Assembly (NCBI RefSeq): GCF_003001815.1
Contig: NZ_PVMZ01000001.1
Span: 741,687-805,686, forward strand
Reading direction: 5' to 3'
DNA length: 64,000 nt
DNA from: Actinoplanes italicus
Lineage (GTDB): Bacteria > Actinomycetota > Actinomycetes > Mycobacteriales > Micromonosporaceae
Shown: piece after piece, positions 36,907 to 47,390 of the stretch
Layout: the number at the start of each line of letters is the position of its first letter
Numbering within the stretch: position 1 is the first letter of the stretch
The notes under the pieces: model-generated
What the model saw: only the letters and a program-made list of their open reading frames with translations
The model's database searches: none
What the model was told of the DNA's origin: nothing
Position numbers and translations under genes: made by a program

Positions 36907-37513
36907 TGCCGGCCACCGCTGCGGCCTCGGTACGGCTGGAGACGTGCAGCTTGCGCAGCAGTGCGGCGGTCAGGCGCTTGACCGTACGGTCGGAGACGTG
37001 CAGCAGACCGGCGATCTCGCTGGTCGACGAACCGGTCGCGATCAGGCGCAGCAGCCGCCGATCGTTGTCGTCGAGCACCGACGCCGGGGTCTGTGCGATC
37101 TGCGGGCCGGGCCGTTCCACCAGCGAGGCGAGCAGCGGAACGGGCACCACGGCCCAGCCCTCCAGGGCGGCGACGAGCGGCGGAACCACCTCGTCGCCGC
37201 GTGGGAGCACGCCGGACGCTCCCGCGCGCAGCGCTTCCAGCACGGCCGCCGGATCGCCGTCGGCCAGGGCCAGGACCCGTGCGTGTGGCGCCACGGCGCG
37301 GGCCGTCGTGACCGCGGCGACGCCGGCTGGGTGTACCAGGTCGACGAGAACCACATCCGGATCGGATCCACGCAGCAGCTCCGCGACGTCCGAGCCGTCA
37401 CCCGTGCCGGCGACGGCGGCGTGGCCACCGGTCGCCTCGGGAATGCTCCGCTCCAGGCCACGCACCAGAGGCGCGTGGCCGGACACTACGACGATTTTGA
37501 TCCCGTTGCGCAT
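36890..37513 (-). CDS. LuxR-type response regulator with atypical receiver
   Basis: A 207-residue protein with a NarL-like layout: N-terminal receiver-like domain (about 1-120) and C-terminal helix-turn-helix (about 140-200: LDDNDRRLLRLIATGSSTSEIAGLLHVSDRTVKRLTAALLRKLHV). The receiver keeps Asp58 (VLVDLVHPAG), but the acidic Asp pair is replaced by Ser-Gly (VVVSGHAPLVRGL) and the conserved Lys by Arg (GVLPRGDE). Magnesium-dependent phosphorylation is therefore unlikely, and it may respond to a ligand or partner instead. No kinase is adjacent. Confidence 0.85.
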   Translation of the reverse strand: MRNGIKIVVVSGHAPLVRGLERSIPEATGGHAAVAGTGDGSDVAELLRGSDPDVVLVDLVHPAGVAAVTTARAVAPHARVLALADGDPAAVLEALRAGASGVLPRGDEVVPPLVAALEGWAVVPVPLLASLVERPGPQIAQTPASVLDDNDRRLLRLIATGSSTSEIAGLLHVSDRTVKRLTAALLRKLHVSSRTEAAAVAGSAGLV

Positions 37514-37573
37514 GGCCCCCGCATGCCCTTCCTGCGGCGATTCATGCCTCGAGTCCGGAAGCCACGTGGACTA

Positions 37574-38473
37574 TCAGCGGGACTGGGCCGCGATGAACTC
37601 GGCGATGTACTCGTCGAGCCGCTTCTCGGCGTGCCAGCCCAGGCTGTTGGCCTTGGCGGTGTCGGCCTGACCGCGGACCCGCTCACCGCGCCGCTCCGGG
37701 ATCAGCACGAACTCGGTCCCGAACATCTCGGCCACCTTGGCCAGCGGCCACTCGCAGCCGGTGCCGAGCAGGTATCCGTCGCCGGAGCCGCTCCGGGCGA
37801 CCAGAACGAGCCCACGGACGATGTCGTCGATGTGGGTGAAATCTCGGGTCTGGGTGCCGGGCGAGACCACGGTGAGCGGCTCACCGGCCAGGAACTGACG
37901 CTCGAAGATGCCGATCACGGTGGCGTACTTGCCCTGGGTGATCTGGCCCGGGCCGTAGACGTTGTAGAAGTACGCGATGGCGTAGTCCAGGCCGTACCAG
38001 TTCGAGTAGTTCTTGATGTACTCGATGTTCTTGGCCTTGGTCCACGCATACGGGTTGAGGTTCTCGTCCTCGCCGTCGTTGCCGAACTTCGAGCTGGATC
38101 CGGCGTAGATCAGCTTCGCACCGTGGCCGGCCGTGAACTTGACCACCTCCTTGGTGCCGAGGAGGTTGAAGTCCCAGGTCAGGTCGTGGTCCTCGAACGA
38201 CTGCGGAATGCGTGAGTACTCACCGAGGTGGAAGACAAGCTCCGGGCCCGGCAGCCCACGGTCCGCCCAGGTCTTGGCGATGTCGGTCGTCGACCCGTCG
38301 ATGTAGGTGACGCGCGGGTCGTTGACGTGGTTCGCCGGGGTGCCGGTGAAGTAGTTGTCCAGCGAGACCACGGCGGCGTCCGGGAAGTCGTTCAGGAGCG
38401 AACGGATCAAGGCGCTACCGACGAATCCGGCACCACCGGTGACCAACAGGGTTCGGCTCAACGTACTTCCCAT
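37574..38473 (-). CDS. NAD-dependent epimerase/dehydratase (extended SDR)
   Basis: A 299-residue sugar-nucleotide enzyme. It has the NAD-binding GGAGFVGSALIRSLL, the VFHLGEYSRIPQSFED region, a Ser-rich catalytic stretch (IYAGSSSKFG), the catalytic Tyr/Lys in NPYAWTKAKNIEY, and RDFTHIDDIVRGLVL near the end. It resembles UDP-glucose 4-epimerases and WbpP-like enzymes; substrate specificity cannot be assigned. ATG 38473 starts one residue block before the Rossmann motif with GAGGAC upstream. It is transcribed alone. Confidence 0.87.
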   Translation of the reverse strand: MGSTLSRTLLVTGGAGFVGSALIRSLLNDFPDAAVVSLDNYFTGTPANHVNDPRVTYIDGSTTDIAKTWADRGLPGPELVFHLGEYSRIPQSFEDHDLTWDFNLLGTKEVVKFTAGHGAKLIYAGSSSKFGNDGEDENLNPYAWTKAKNIEYIKNYSNWYGLDYAIAYFYNVYGPGQITQGKYATVIGIFERQFLAGEPLTVVSPGTQTRDFTHIDDIVRGLVLVARSGSGDGYLLGTGCEWPLAKVAEMFGTEFVLIPERRGERVRGQADTAKANSLGWHAEKRLDEYIAEFIAAQSR

Positions 38474-38605
38474 CTTCGCAGTCCTCGCAGCGCCGACCAG
38501 GCTACCCAAGCCTCGCTCCCGGCAACCAACCGCGCGCACCGTATTACCCGCAGCGGCCGTGGCGACACTCTGTGGTCGCCACGGCCGGGTGAAAGCGGAT
38601 TCAGG

Positions 38606-40612
38606 TCACCACTCGGACGGGGCGGGCGGCGGGACGACCGGCGGGCGGTCGTCACAGGTGATGGTGTTCGGGACGAACGGGGCGAGCCATCCGCCGTCGT
38701 TGCCGCCGAGGTCGGTGAGGCCGAACTCGGAGCCGGTCGCCGGGAAGCCGAAGCGTCCGCAGTTGTTGACGCCGGCCGCGCCGACGTTGCGGGCGTCAAC
38801 GTTCTCGAAGGACGCGGAACCCCCGGCGCGGGCGCTCAGGACGCTCGTACCCGTACCGTCGACTCTGATGTCCCTGAACTTGATCCCGTCGATCGAGTAG
38901 AGGTCCTTCACGCCCCACTCGGCGACCAGCATGATCGCGTTGTAGGTGCTGTCCAGGTAGTGGTCGCCGGTGACCCGGATGTCGTTGTCGAAGCTGCCCT
39001 GCAGCGAGTAGAACCAGATCGCGCCGAGACCGATCCGCCAGTTCAGCTCGAAGGTGCCGGACCGGGCCGTGGTGTTGTTCGTGAACCGCAGGAAACCGGT
39101 GAACGGCTCGGCGCCGAAGCGGGTACCGGCGTGCAGGGCGCTGCCCTCGCGGACCGGGTCGGCGATCAGGTTGTTCGACACCGTGGTGTCCCTGCCGCCG
39201 TAGATCGCGATGCCGTTCGCCAGGGTCGGCGACTGCACCGTGTTGCGGTCGAAGGTGTTGCCGCTGTTCGTGGTCTTCTCCGCCCACATGGCCAGCGCGT
39301 CGTCGCCGGTGTTGCGGACGAAGTTGTTGCGGACCAGCGAGTTCACGACCCCGGTGTGGAAGTTCAGGCCGTCGGCGATCTGGTCCACGATGATGTTGTT
39401 CGTCACCTTCGTGTTCGACATCGGGCCGTCGAACCAGAGCCCCACCTTGGTGTGCTGGATGTACAAGCCGTCGATGGTCGAGTCGCTCATCGCGCCGCCG
39501 ACCCCGTTGACCTGATCGGTGTCGATCCGCTCACGCACGTCGCCCTGGATCGCGAACCCGGACAGGTGCACGTTGCGGCTACCGCCCGCGGACGCGTCCT
39601 TGCCGTAGAAGCCGACCCCGGTGTGCACCGAGCCGTCCGGCGCGGGCGTGTCCAGCGCGACCTCGCGGCCCTTGATGATCGTGTACCAGTTGCCGGCCCC
39701 GGTGATCGTCACGTCGTCGACGACGATGTGACGGTTGACCTGGAAGACGCCCGGCGGGATGTAGACCTTACGACCGACCTTCTTGGCGTACGCGATCGCG
39801 CGCTCGATGGCCGGCGCAGAGTCCCTCCGCCCGGTCGGGTCGGCGCCGAACAGCAGCGGGTTGATGCCGCTCAGGTCGACCTTCGGCAGTCCGACGAGTT
39901 CCGAGTCGAGGAGGTCGACGGTGGTCGGCACGTTCCGGGCGGTGAGCCGGATCCTGTCGCCGGCCCGGTACGTGTGCCCGAGGAGCATCCGCTGCTCGTC
40001 GTAGAAGCGGGCCGGCCGGAACGGCTTGGTGATCACCGGAGCCGGGGTGGTGGCGGCCGGCACGCACTGGCACTCGGTGATCCACCAGTCCGGGTGCAGG
40101 AGGTCTGCCTGCGGGTCGTTGGTGAACTGGTACTGGTTGTAGAGCCAGGAGTACTGCGAGGTCAGGGTCATGGTGCGGTTGCCGTGCCGGGTGCCGACGG
40201 TCAGCGGCGCGGTGATCCCGCCACCGTTCGGCGCGTCCGGGATGCTGTACCGCACGGTGATGGCGTTGGCCGCACTGGGCAGGATGAACTCGACCCACTC
40301 GCCGGGATCGAGGGTGACCGCGGAGCGTCCGGACGCCTCGGCGGGCAGCGTGTAGGCGGTGCGGTCCGGCCCGATGACGGTTCCGTTGGTGGCGGCGTGC
40401 TCGGCCTCCTGCTCGAGGAAGGCGACGGCGGCGCCCCGACCGGCGACCAGAGCCGGGTCGAGCGCGGCCCGGGTGACCTTGGTGGCCGTGACCTTGGTGG
40501 CCGTGGGAGCGGCCTGGGCGACGTGCGGGATGCCGGTGGCGCCGAGCACCACACCGAGAAGAAGGACGGACCAGCGCGGTGGAACGCCGGTCCGCCTCTC
40601 GTCAGAGGACAT
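38606..40612 (-). CDS. Secreted right-handed beta-helix glycosidase, probable GH87 (mycodextranase/alpha-1,3-glucanase)
   Basis: A 668-residue exported protein. Signal peptide to about residue 35 (HVAQA); a carbohydrate-binding-like N-terminal domain (GEWVEFILPSAANAITVRYSIPDAPNGGGI ... TMTLTSQYSWLYNQYQFTNDP ... DWWITECQC); then from about 260 a long parallel beta-helix (FGADPTGRRDSAPAIERAIAYAKKVGRKVYIPPGVFQVN and repeated NNxxVxN turns). The combination with an NxYxFTNDP...HPDWWITECQC block is what I know from GH87 proteins, which cut fungal alpha-1,3-glucans; this assignment is from memory of the family and not certain. ATG 40612; GAGAGGAAGG-like site upstream. Confidence 0.75.
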   Translation of the reverse strand: MSSDERRTGVPPRWSVLLLGVVLGATGIPHVAQAAPTATKVTATKVTRAALDPALVAGRGAAVAFLEQEAEHAATNGTVIGPDRTAYTLPAEASGRSAVTLDPGEWVEFILPSAANAITVRYSIPDAPNGGGITAPLTVGTRHGNRTMTLTSQYSWLYNQYQFTNDPQADLLHPDWWITECQCVPAATTPAPVITKPFRPARFYDEQRMLLGHTYRAGDRIRLTARNVPTTVDLLDSELVGLPKVDLSGINPLLFGADPTGRRDSAPAIERAIAYAKKVGRKVYIPPGVFQVNRHIVVDDVTITGAGNWYTIIKGREVALDTPAPDGSVHTGVGFYGKDASAGGSRNVHLSGFAIQGDVRERIDTDQVNGVGGAMSDSTIDGLYIQHTKVGLWFDGPMSNTKVTNNIIVDQIADGLNFHTGVVNSLVRNNFVRNTGDDALAMWAEKTTNSGNTFDRNTVQSPTLANGIAIYGGRDTTVSNNLIADPVREGSALHAGTRFGAEPFTGFLRFTNNTTARSGTFELNWRIGLGAIWFYSLQGSFDNDIRVTGDHYLDSTYNAIMLVAEWGVKDLYSIDGIKFRDIRVDGTGTSVLSARAGGSASFENVDARNVGAAGVNNCGRFGFPATGSEFGLTDLGGNDGGWLAPFVPNTITCDDRPPVVPPPAPSEW

Positions 40613-40729
40613 CGAAGGCTCTTTTCTGGAGAGGAAGGTGAGCCGACGATAGATGCACGGAGATCTAACTCACAATGCTTCGTTCATGTTTTTCGTGAAT
40701 CTGCCGTCTTCTTGCAACCACTGGCAAGA

Positions 40730-42313
40730 CTAGAGCGTGAACCGGTCCACGATCCGTCGGAGGTCACCGGACATCCCGGCCAGGTCCGTGGCGGCGCGGT
40801 CGGTCTGGGCCACGCCTGCCGTCGTCTGCCGCACCGACGACGCCACCTCGGTGATCGTGTCGGCGACCCGGGCCCCGGCATCGGCCGCCTCGGTGACGTT
40901 GCGGCTCATCTCGTTGGTGGTGACGGTCTGCTCCTCGACCGCGGACGCGATCGTGGTCTGGAAGTCGTTCATCCGCGCGATGATCTCGCTGATCTCCGCG
41001 ATCGCCGCGACCGCGCCCGCGGTGTCGGCCTGGATGGCGGCCACCCGCTGACCGATGTCCTCGGTCGCCCGGGCGGTCTCCTGGGACAGCTCCTTGACCT
41101 CGCTCGCCACCACGGCGAAGCCCTTGCCCAGCTCCCCGGCACGCGCCGCCTCGATGGTGGCGTTGAGCGCCAGCAGGTTCGTCTGCTCGGCGATGGCGGT
41201 GATCGTCTTCACCACGCTGTCGATCTCCGACGAGGACTCGCCCAGCTTGGCCATCACGGAGCTGGTGTTCGCGGTGATGTCCACAGCGCGCGACGCCACC
41301 TGGGCGGCCTGGGTGGCGCTCTCGCTGATCTCGCGGATCGAGGCGCCCATCTCCTCGGCGCCGGCGGCGACCGTGTGGATGTTCGACGACATGACGGCGG
41401 CCGAGTCGGCGACCGCGGCCGCCTGACGTGAGCCCTGGTCGGCGCTGGCCGAGCTGGTGCGGCTGGTCCGGGCGAGGCCGTCGGACTCCTCGGCGAGCTT
41501 CAGCGAGTGCGCGGTCAGGTCGGTGACCGTCTGCCGCAGCGTCGCGCTGGCCCGGCGCAGCGCACTCGCCATCTGCCCGACCTCGTCGCGCTGTTCCACC
41601 TGCGGATCACCGGAGAGGTCACCGGCGGCCACCTGGTCGAGGACCCTGCCGACCCGGCGCAGCGGCTGCACGATCAGGCGGGACACGTAGAGGGCGGCGA
41701 CGATCGCGGCCAGCAGCACCCCGGCCAGCACGGCGATGATCGTGGTACGGCTCCGCGCCGCCTTGGCGTCGAACTCACGACCCTGCAGCAACGCCGCGTC
41801 CGCGTAGGCGATCTCCTCGTCGAGCAGGACCTCGTAGGTCTTGCGCAGGTCCCGGTTCTCGCCGAGGGCCAGTGCGATCGCCGCCTCGGGCCGGGTCCGG
41901 TAGAGCGTGAACTCCGACTCCAGCGCGCTGAACCAGTTGTCGACGGCGGCCTGGATCGCGTCGACGCGGGCCGCGGACTCGGGCGAGTCAGCGACCGCAC
42001 GGGCCGCGGCGAGCGCGGCGTCGACCTTCTCCTTCCGGCCGCGCGCGTCCTCGGCGAAACTGGCCTTGCCCTGCAGCAGGTAACCGCGCTCGTCGTTGGC
42101 CGCGGACTTCGCCGTCACGGCGGCGCCGTTGAGCTGGGTGCTGTACGGCAGCCTCGAGGCGATCTCGGAGTTCCGGTCGGTCTGGAGCTGGTTGATGCCG
42201 ACGACGCTCAGCACGCCGATCGTCGCGGTCCCGGCGATCGCCACGCCGGCGACCGCGAGCACCTTGGTGGAGACCTTACGGTTGCGGCACCACTGCCCGA
42301 GCCCACCGGCCAT
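40730..42313 (-). CDS. Methyl-accepting chemotaxis protein
   Basis: A 527-residue chemoreceptor. TM1 at about residues 19-42, a four-helix-bundle sensor domain outside (about 43-188), TM2 at about 190-212, HAMP ([25 protein letters not shown]), then the signalling coiled coil with the hairpin tip [45 protein letters not shown]. The tip is fully conserved, so it should couple to CheW/CheA, which fits a genus with motile spores such as Actinoplanes. No che or flagellar gene is in the window. ATG 42313 with AGAAGGAC upstream. Confidence 0.93.
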   Translation of the reverse strand: MAGGLGQWCRNRKVSTKVLAVAGVAIAGTATIGVLSVVGINQLQTDRNSEIASRLPYSTQLNGAAVTAKSAANDERGYLLQGKASFAEDARGRKEKVDAALAAARAVADSPESAARVDAIQAAVDNWFSALESEFTLYRTRPEAAIALALGENRDLRKTYEVLLDEEIAYADAALLQGREFDAKAARSRTTIIAVLAGVLLAAIVAALYVSRLIVQPLRRVGRVLDQVAAGDLSGDPQVEQRDEVGQMASALRRASATLRQTVTDLTAHSLKLAEESDGLARTSRTSSASADQGSRQAAAVADSAAVMSSNIHTVAAGAEEMGASIREISESATQAAQVASRAVDITANTSSVMAKLGESSSEIDSVVKTITAIAEQTNLLALNATIEAARAGELGKGFAVVASEVKELSQETARATEDIGQRVAAIQADTAGAVAAIAEISEIIARMNDFQTTIASAVEEQTVTTNEMSRNVTEAADAGARVADTITEVASSVRQTTAGVAQTDRAATDLAGMSGDLRRIVDRFTL

Positions 42314-42376
42314 GTCGCTGTCCTTCTCTCGTTCTCGCAACTACCGGTCCATCGGTGCCTTCGAGGCGGGAATGAG

Positions 42377-42388
42377 TTAAGGAAAAGT
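42377..42388 (-). promoter_or_regulatory. TTAAGGAAAAGT word upstream of the chemoreceptor
   Basis: Found 64-75 bp upstream of the start at 42313. The same word with small changes is at 32986-32998 (upstream of a secreted propeller protein) and 13177-13187 (nuclease/ddl intergenic region). A shared regulator or sigma factor is possible. Confidence 0.35.
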
Positions 42389-42396
42389 GAACAGCT

Positions 42397-43350
42397 TCAG
42401 AACGCTGCGGGTGGCACGTTGAAAGGCGTGATGACCTGCACCGCCGACGGGTGGGAGCGGATCGGGCCGGGCAGCACTCCCTGGGCCCGCAGGATCGCCC
42501 GGCAGGCGTGCCGCACGTCGGCCCGCAGATCCTGGTGCAGGACCGCGGAGATCCGGTGCTCCCGCAGCAGGGCGGCGTTCTCCCGGTCCAGCCCGTGCGC
42601 CACGAAGACGTCGTACTTGCGGCGCTCGGCCGCGAAGGCCGCGACCACGGCCGCGTTCCCGCAGGTCCCGGCGGAGTAGACGGCCCGGATCGTGGGGTTG
42701 GCGGCGAGGATCGCCCGCAGCGGAGCGGTGTCCGAACTCTGCGCGGTGAGCAGCCGCCGGGACGGCAGCACCGAACGGAACCCCTCCTCCCGCTCGCCCC
42801 TGCCGTTGATCAGCAACACGTCACCGGCCCGGTCCGCGAGGAGCCGCTCGACCAGGTACGCCGCCGTCGCACCGGATTCGAAGCCGTCCACCCCGACGTG
42901 CGCGATGCGTTTGCCGGCCGGCAGGTCGTGGTTGAGGGTGACGACCGGGACGCTCAGCCTGGCCACCGCGTCGGCGACCTCCGGCGTGGGCGGGGCCAGC
43001 ACGATGAGACCGTGCGAACGGGATCGGCCGAGGCGTTCGAGGATCGTGGCCGGGTCGTCGGTGACGTGCGGCCGGACACGGATGGCAACCGGGGCGAACT
43101 CGGGCGTCTCGGCTTCGCAGGCGGCCCGGACCGCCGCGCTGAACCGGCGGGACGTCTGCAGCACCACGTCGATCACGAACGGGCGGCCGGACTGTGTCTG
43201 CTCCTGCCGGTCCAGATCGGCGATCGCCTGGTGCACCGCGCGGGCGGTGCTCTCCCGCACCCCGCCGCGATGGTGCAGCACACGGTCCACGGTGGCCTGG
43301 CTCAGCCCGGCGCGCGTGGCTATCTCCCGAACCCGATACGGGTGCTTCAC
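42397..43350 (-). CDS. LacI-family transcriptional regulator
   Basis: A 317-residue regulator. The N-terminal helix-turn-helix and hinge are clear (YRVREIATRAGLSQATVDRVLHHRGGVRESTARAVHQAIADL), followed by a periplasmic-binding-protein-like effector domain (LGRSRSHGLIVLAPPTPEVADAVARLSVPVVTLNHDLPAGKRIAHVGVDGFESGATAAYLVERLL). The effector is probably a sugar or sugar-like metabolite. It could control the secreted polysaccharide-degrading enzymes in the window, several of which have LacI-type palindromes upstream, but this is inference. Its own leader (43351-43400) contains three GGTTCT/GGTTTTCT repeats that may be autoregulatory. Confidence 0.9.
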   Translation of the reverse strand: MKHPYRVREIATRAGLSQATVDRVLHHRGGVRESTARAVHQAIADLDRQEQTQSGRPFVIDVVLQTSRRFSAAVRAACEAETPEFAPVAIRVRPHVTDDPATILERLGRSRSHGLIVLAPPTPEVADAVARLSVPVVTLNHDLPAGKRIAHVGVDGFESGATAAYLVERLLADRAGDVLLINGRGEREEGFRSVLPSRRLLTAQSSDTAPLRAILAANPTIRAVYSAGTCGNAAVVAAFAAERRKYDVFVAHGLDRENAALLREHRISAVLHQDLRADVRHACRAILRAQGVLPGPIRSHPSAVQVITPFNVPPAAF

Positions 43351-43435
43351 GCCGTACAGAATGATGGTTTTCTGAGGTTCTATGGAAGGTTCTTGATGTT
43401 TTCTCGCCCCTTCGCGTGACGCTTCGAACCCGCGT

Positions 43436-43441
43436 TAGGCT
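43436..43441 (+). promoter_or_regulatory. -10 element (TAGGCT) of a leaderless gene
   Basis: TAGGCT is followed by six bases and the GTG start at 43448, so the mRNA probably begins at the start codon. Confidence 0.5.
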
Positions 43442-43447
43442 GCCCGC

Positions 43448-44356
43448 GTGCGCGTGTTCTCCCGCAAGCTGGACAACGTCGTCGAGGTCTACGACACCAA
43501 CCTCGATCTGGTACGCACGTTCGCCGTCCCGTCCCGGAGCACCTTCAAGGAGCCGGGCAGCGAGGGTCACGCGGTCACCAGATCCCGCGACCGGCTGATC
43601 TACGCGACCGACACCGCCGTGTTGAAGGTCGACCCGGACGGTCGCGAGGAGTGGCGTTTCGACCTGGGTGAGCGCGGGCCGAGGTGCGGCGTCTCCTTCA
43701 CCGACGTCGAGCTGTCCGCCGACGACTCGCTGGTCTGGGTCTACGCGCCGAACGCGATGGCCGACCGTGACCGCGAGGACGAGTGGATCGTCCTGGACGC
43801 CGCCACCGGCGAGCTGCGTGAGCGGCACGTGCTGCCGACCGTCGGGCACGGCGGCGATCAGTACCCGCTGTCCGACGGCCGGATGTTGCTGGAGGTCGGC
43901 GAGGGGCAGGACGGCATCCAGATCTACCTGGGTACGCCGGGCGCCGCTCCGCACGACTACGGCTGGGGCGACCGCTCGCTGCACGGCGTCTCGCCGGACG
44001 AGACCCGGTTCGTCACGGTGGGTCACGACGCCGAGGACCTGGCCGTGCACGGGTTCCCCCGCGGCGAGGTCCTGTTCCGGTGCACGCTGTCGGCTTTCGG
44101 CTACCGGGACGACGAAGAGGACGTGTTCGTCGAGTGGAGTCCCGGATTCCTCGACGACGACACCGTCGTCGCGGTGGTCTCGGGGATCGACGACGAGGAG
44201 GACACCGAGTGGTGGCGGCACTTCCGGGTCGACGCCCGCACCGGCGAGGTCCTCGGTGAGCTCGAGATCACGACCCTGAACCAATACGACATGGATGTGC
44301 TCGGTGACGGAACGTATGTGATTACGGACACCGACGGAACACTCCGGCGGATGTGA
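43448..44356 (+). CDS. Hypothetical cytosolic propeller-like protein
   Basis: A 302-residue acidic protein without signal peptide or TM helix. It has repeated beta-strand segments with Asp boxes and DxxTGE turns (VYDTNLDLVRTFAVP, VLKVDPDGREEWRFDLG, IVLDAATGELRERHVLP, FRVDARTGEVLGELEIT) that suggest a WD40/PQQ-like propeller of five to seven blades. I recognise no named family. The start GTG 43448 lacks a ribosome site but follows TAGGCT by six bases, which fits leaderless initiation. It is divergent from the LacI regulator and upstream of ahcY. Confidence 0.75.
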   Translation: MRVFSRKLDNVVEVYDTNLDLVRTFAVPSRSTFKEPGSEGHAVTRSRDRLIYATDTAVLKVDPDGREEWRFDLGERGPRCGVSFTDVELSADDSLVWVYAPNAMADRDREDEWIVLDAATGELRERHVLPTVGHGGDQYPLSDGRMLLEVGEGQDGIQIYLGTPGAAPHDYGWGDRSLHGVSPDETRFVTVGHDAEDLAVHGFPRGEVLFRCTLSAFGYRDDEEDVFVEWSPGFLDDDTVVAVVSGIDDEEDTEWWRHFRVDARTGEVLGELEITTLNQYDMDVLGDGTYVITDTDGTLRRM

Positions 44357-44390
44357 TCTTGCCGGGCGGGGGTTAAAGTGGTTTCCGGCT

Positions 44391-44465
44391 CTGCCGAGAG
44401 GCGCTGCAACGGACCCCTGAGGTCCGCCACGCTCGGCCGGGTTTCTTGACGCAAGGGCGCCTCCT
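44391..44465 (+). ncRNA. S-adenosylhomocysteine (SAH) riboswitch
   Basis: All helices of the SAH aptamer can be drawn: P1 GCCGAG/CTCGGC (44393-44398 with 44432-44437), P2 CGGACC/GGTCCG (44410-44415 with 44421-44426), and the pseudoknot helix AGGCGC/GCGCCT (44399-44404 with 44457-44462), with the conserved GCGCTGCAAC core between. It stands directly before the GGGAGGAG ribosome site of ahcY, the gene this class is known to switch on when SAH accumulates. Confidence 0.88.
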
Positions 44466-44487
44466 GAGAGGGAGGAGCCCTCTTTTC

Positions 44488-45948
<1,461 letters not shown>

Positions 45949-45954
45949 TCACCG

Positions 45955-46740
45955 TCACCGGTCGTCGAGGAACGCCGCGAGCGCGGTGTTGACGTCGAGG
46001 GGCCGCTCCATGTTCGGCATGTGGGCGGCCCCTTCCACCGGCAGCAACCGGCACCCGCGGATCCCCTCCGAGACGCGCTCGACCATCGCGAGGTGGTCGG
46101 GCGCGTCCAGCGTTCCGTAGAACGCGAGCGCCGGCACCCGGATCTCACGCAGCCGGTCCCAGGCCCCGTCGACCCAGCTCGGCGGCACCGCGCCCGGATG
46201 CGCGTGGTTGCGGACCGTGTCGGTGGCCATCTCCCGGCAGCGGTCCAGCACCGCGCGATCGACCTCGGCCGGTCCCCGGTAGGGCCCGACCACCCCCATC
46301 AGCAGAAACTCCTCCACCCAGTCGGCCACGTCGGCGCGCTCCTGGGCGGCCGCCATCCGCCGCATCACGTCCAGCATCCACGGGTCCTCGAACGTCGGCG
46401 TCCCGGTGCCGGAACCCATCACCACCAGGCTGCGCACCAGCTCCGGGTATTCGAGCGCGGTGTCGATCGCGGCGCTGCCGCCCATCGACAGCCCGACGAG
46501 ATGGGCCCGCCGCACACCGAGAGCACCCAGCAATGCGGCCACGTCGTCGCACTGCCGGAACGGCTCGGTGCCGGTCGGCGAGCGGCCGTGCCCGCGGGCG
46601 TCGAACCGGATCACCCGGCGCCGCGGCGCCAGGAACGGCACCTGCTCGTCCCACATCCGCAGGTCGAGAGTTCCGCCGTGCAGCAGCAGCACCGTATCGG
46701 CACCGCCGCCCGTCTCCTCGTGATGCAGATCGGTCCCCAT
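45955..46740 (-). CDS. Alpha/beta-hydrolase
   Basis: A 261-residue soluble hydrolase with the oxyanion-hole segment LLLHGGTLDLRMWDEQ, RFDARGHGRS, the nucleophile elbow GLSMGGSAAIDTAL, the acid in FYGTLDAPDH and the His in EGAAHMPNMERP. The fold and triad are those of the 3-oxoadipate enol-lactonase/haloalkane-type group. The substrate is unknown. No ribosome site is obvious at ATG 46740. It ends against ahcY without a visible terminator. Confidence 0.9.
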   Translation of the reverse strand: MGTDLHHEETGGGADTVLLLHGGTLDLRMWDEQVPFLAPRRRVIRFDARGHGRSPTGTEPFRQCDDVAALLGALGVRRAHLVGLSMGGSAAIDTALEYPELVRSLVVMGSGTGTPTFEDPWMLDVMRRMAAAQERADVADWVEEFLLMGVVGPYRGPAEVDRAVLDRCREMATDTVRNHAHPGAVPPSWVDGAWDRLREIRVPALAFYGTLDAPDHLAMVERVSEGIRGCRLLPVEGAAHMPNMERPLDVNTALAAFLDDR

Positions 46741-46798
46741 CCCTCATGGTGCCGTGCACCGTTCGGGGCGGCTCACGAAGTGTCCGGCTTATCCCACT

Positions 46799-46804
46799 TA
46801 TGCT
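46799..46804 (+). promoter_or_regulatory. -10 element (TATGCT) of a leaderless gene
   Basis: TATGCT followed by six bases and ATG 46811; the mRNA probably starts at or next to the ATG. Confidence 0.5.
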
Positions 46805-46810
46805 GCGATC

Positions 46811-47386
46811 ATGTCATTCCGTCACAAGCTTTTTACTTTGAGTATGGCGGCCGTCGCGGCCCTCAGCGCCGGGCCGGCGGCAGCCGCACCGGCGGCGCCC
46901 GCGGCCACTCGCCACGCCGTCGCGGCGGCCCGCCCGGCCAGCCCCGAGGCCGAGTTCCTGATCGCCGTGCACCAGGGCAACCTGGCCCAGATCGCGGCCG
47001 GCAGGCTGGCCGCCCGCAAGAGCGAAAACCGCGTCGTCCGCAAGCTCGGCAAGCGGTTCGCGACCTATCACCGGAAGCTGGATGCCCAGGTCACGCAGGC
47101 TGCGCAGACCCTCGGCGTGAACCTGCCGACCGAGCCGAACTCCGAGCAGAAGGACCTCGCCGGGCAGTACCGGGCCGCGTCCGGAGCCGAGTTCGACGCC
47201 CTCTTCCTCAGTACTCAGTTGTCCGGTTACGAGCGCGCCGCCAAGCTCGCCCAGGTCATCCTGCAGGTCAGCACGGACCCCGCGATCCACGAGATCGTCG
47301 AGGGCGCCGGCCCCAAGATCGAGGCGAATCGGATCGCATTGTCGTCAGCCCGCGACCAACTGCTCAAGGAGCAGCCGCGACAATGA
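46811..47386 (+). CDS. Secreted DUF4142-family protein
   Basis: A 191-residue protein with a signal peptide (to about residue 26) and an all-helical ferritin-like domain: EAEFLIAVHQGNLAQIAAGRLAARKSENRVVRKLGKRFATYHRKLDAQVTQAAQTLGV. DUF4142 proteins are exported and of unknown function. Leaderless initiation is likely. The next gene begins four bases after the stop, so it forms an operon with a Na+/H+ antiporter. Confidence 0.85.
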   Translation: MSFRHKLFTLSMAAVAALSAGPAAAAPAAPAATRHAVAAARPASPEAEFLIAVHQGNLAQIAAGRLAARKSENRVVRKLGKRFATYHRKLDAQVTQAAQTLGVNLPTEPNSEQKDLAGQYRAASGAEFDALFLSTQLSGYERAAKLAQVILQVSTDPAIHEIVEGAGPKIEANRIALSSARDQLLKEQPRQ

Positions 47387-47390
47387 TCGT

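Noticed and set aside
38228..41431. A 1067-codon plus-strand frame over the epimerase, glycosidase and chemoreceptor genes
   Set aside because: It spans the antisense of three separate real genes and intergenic DNA, with shadow-type composition and no domain.
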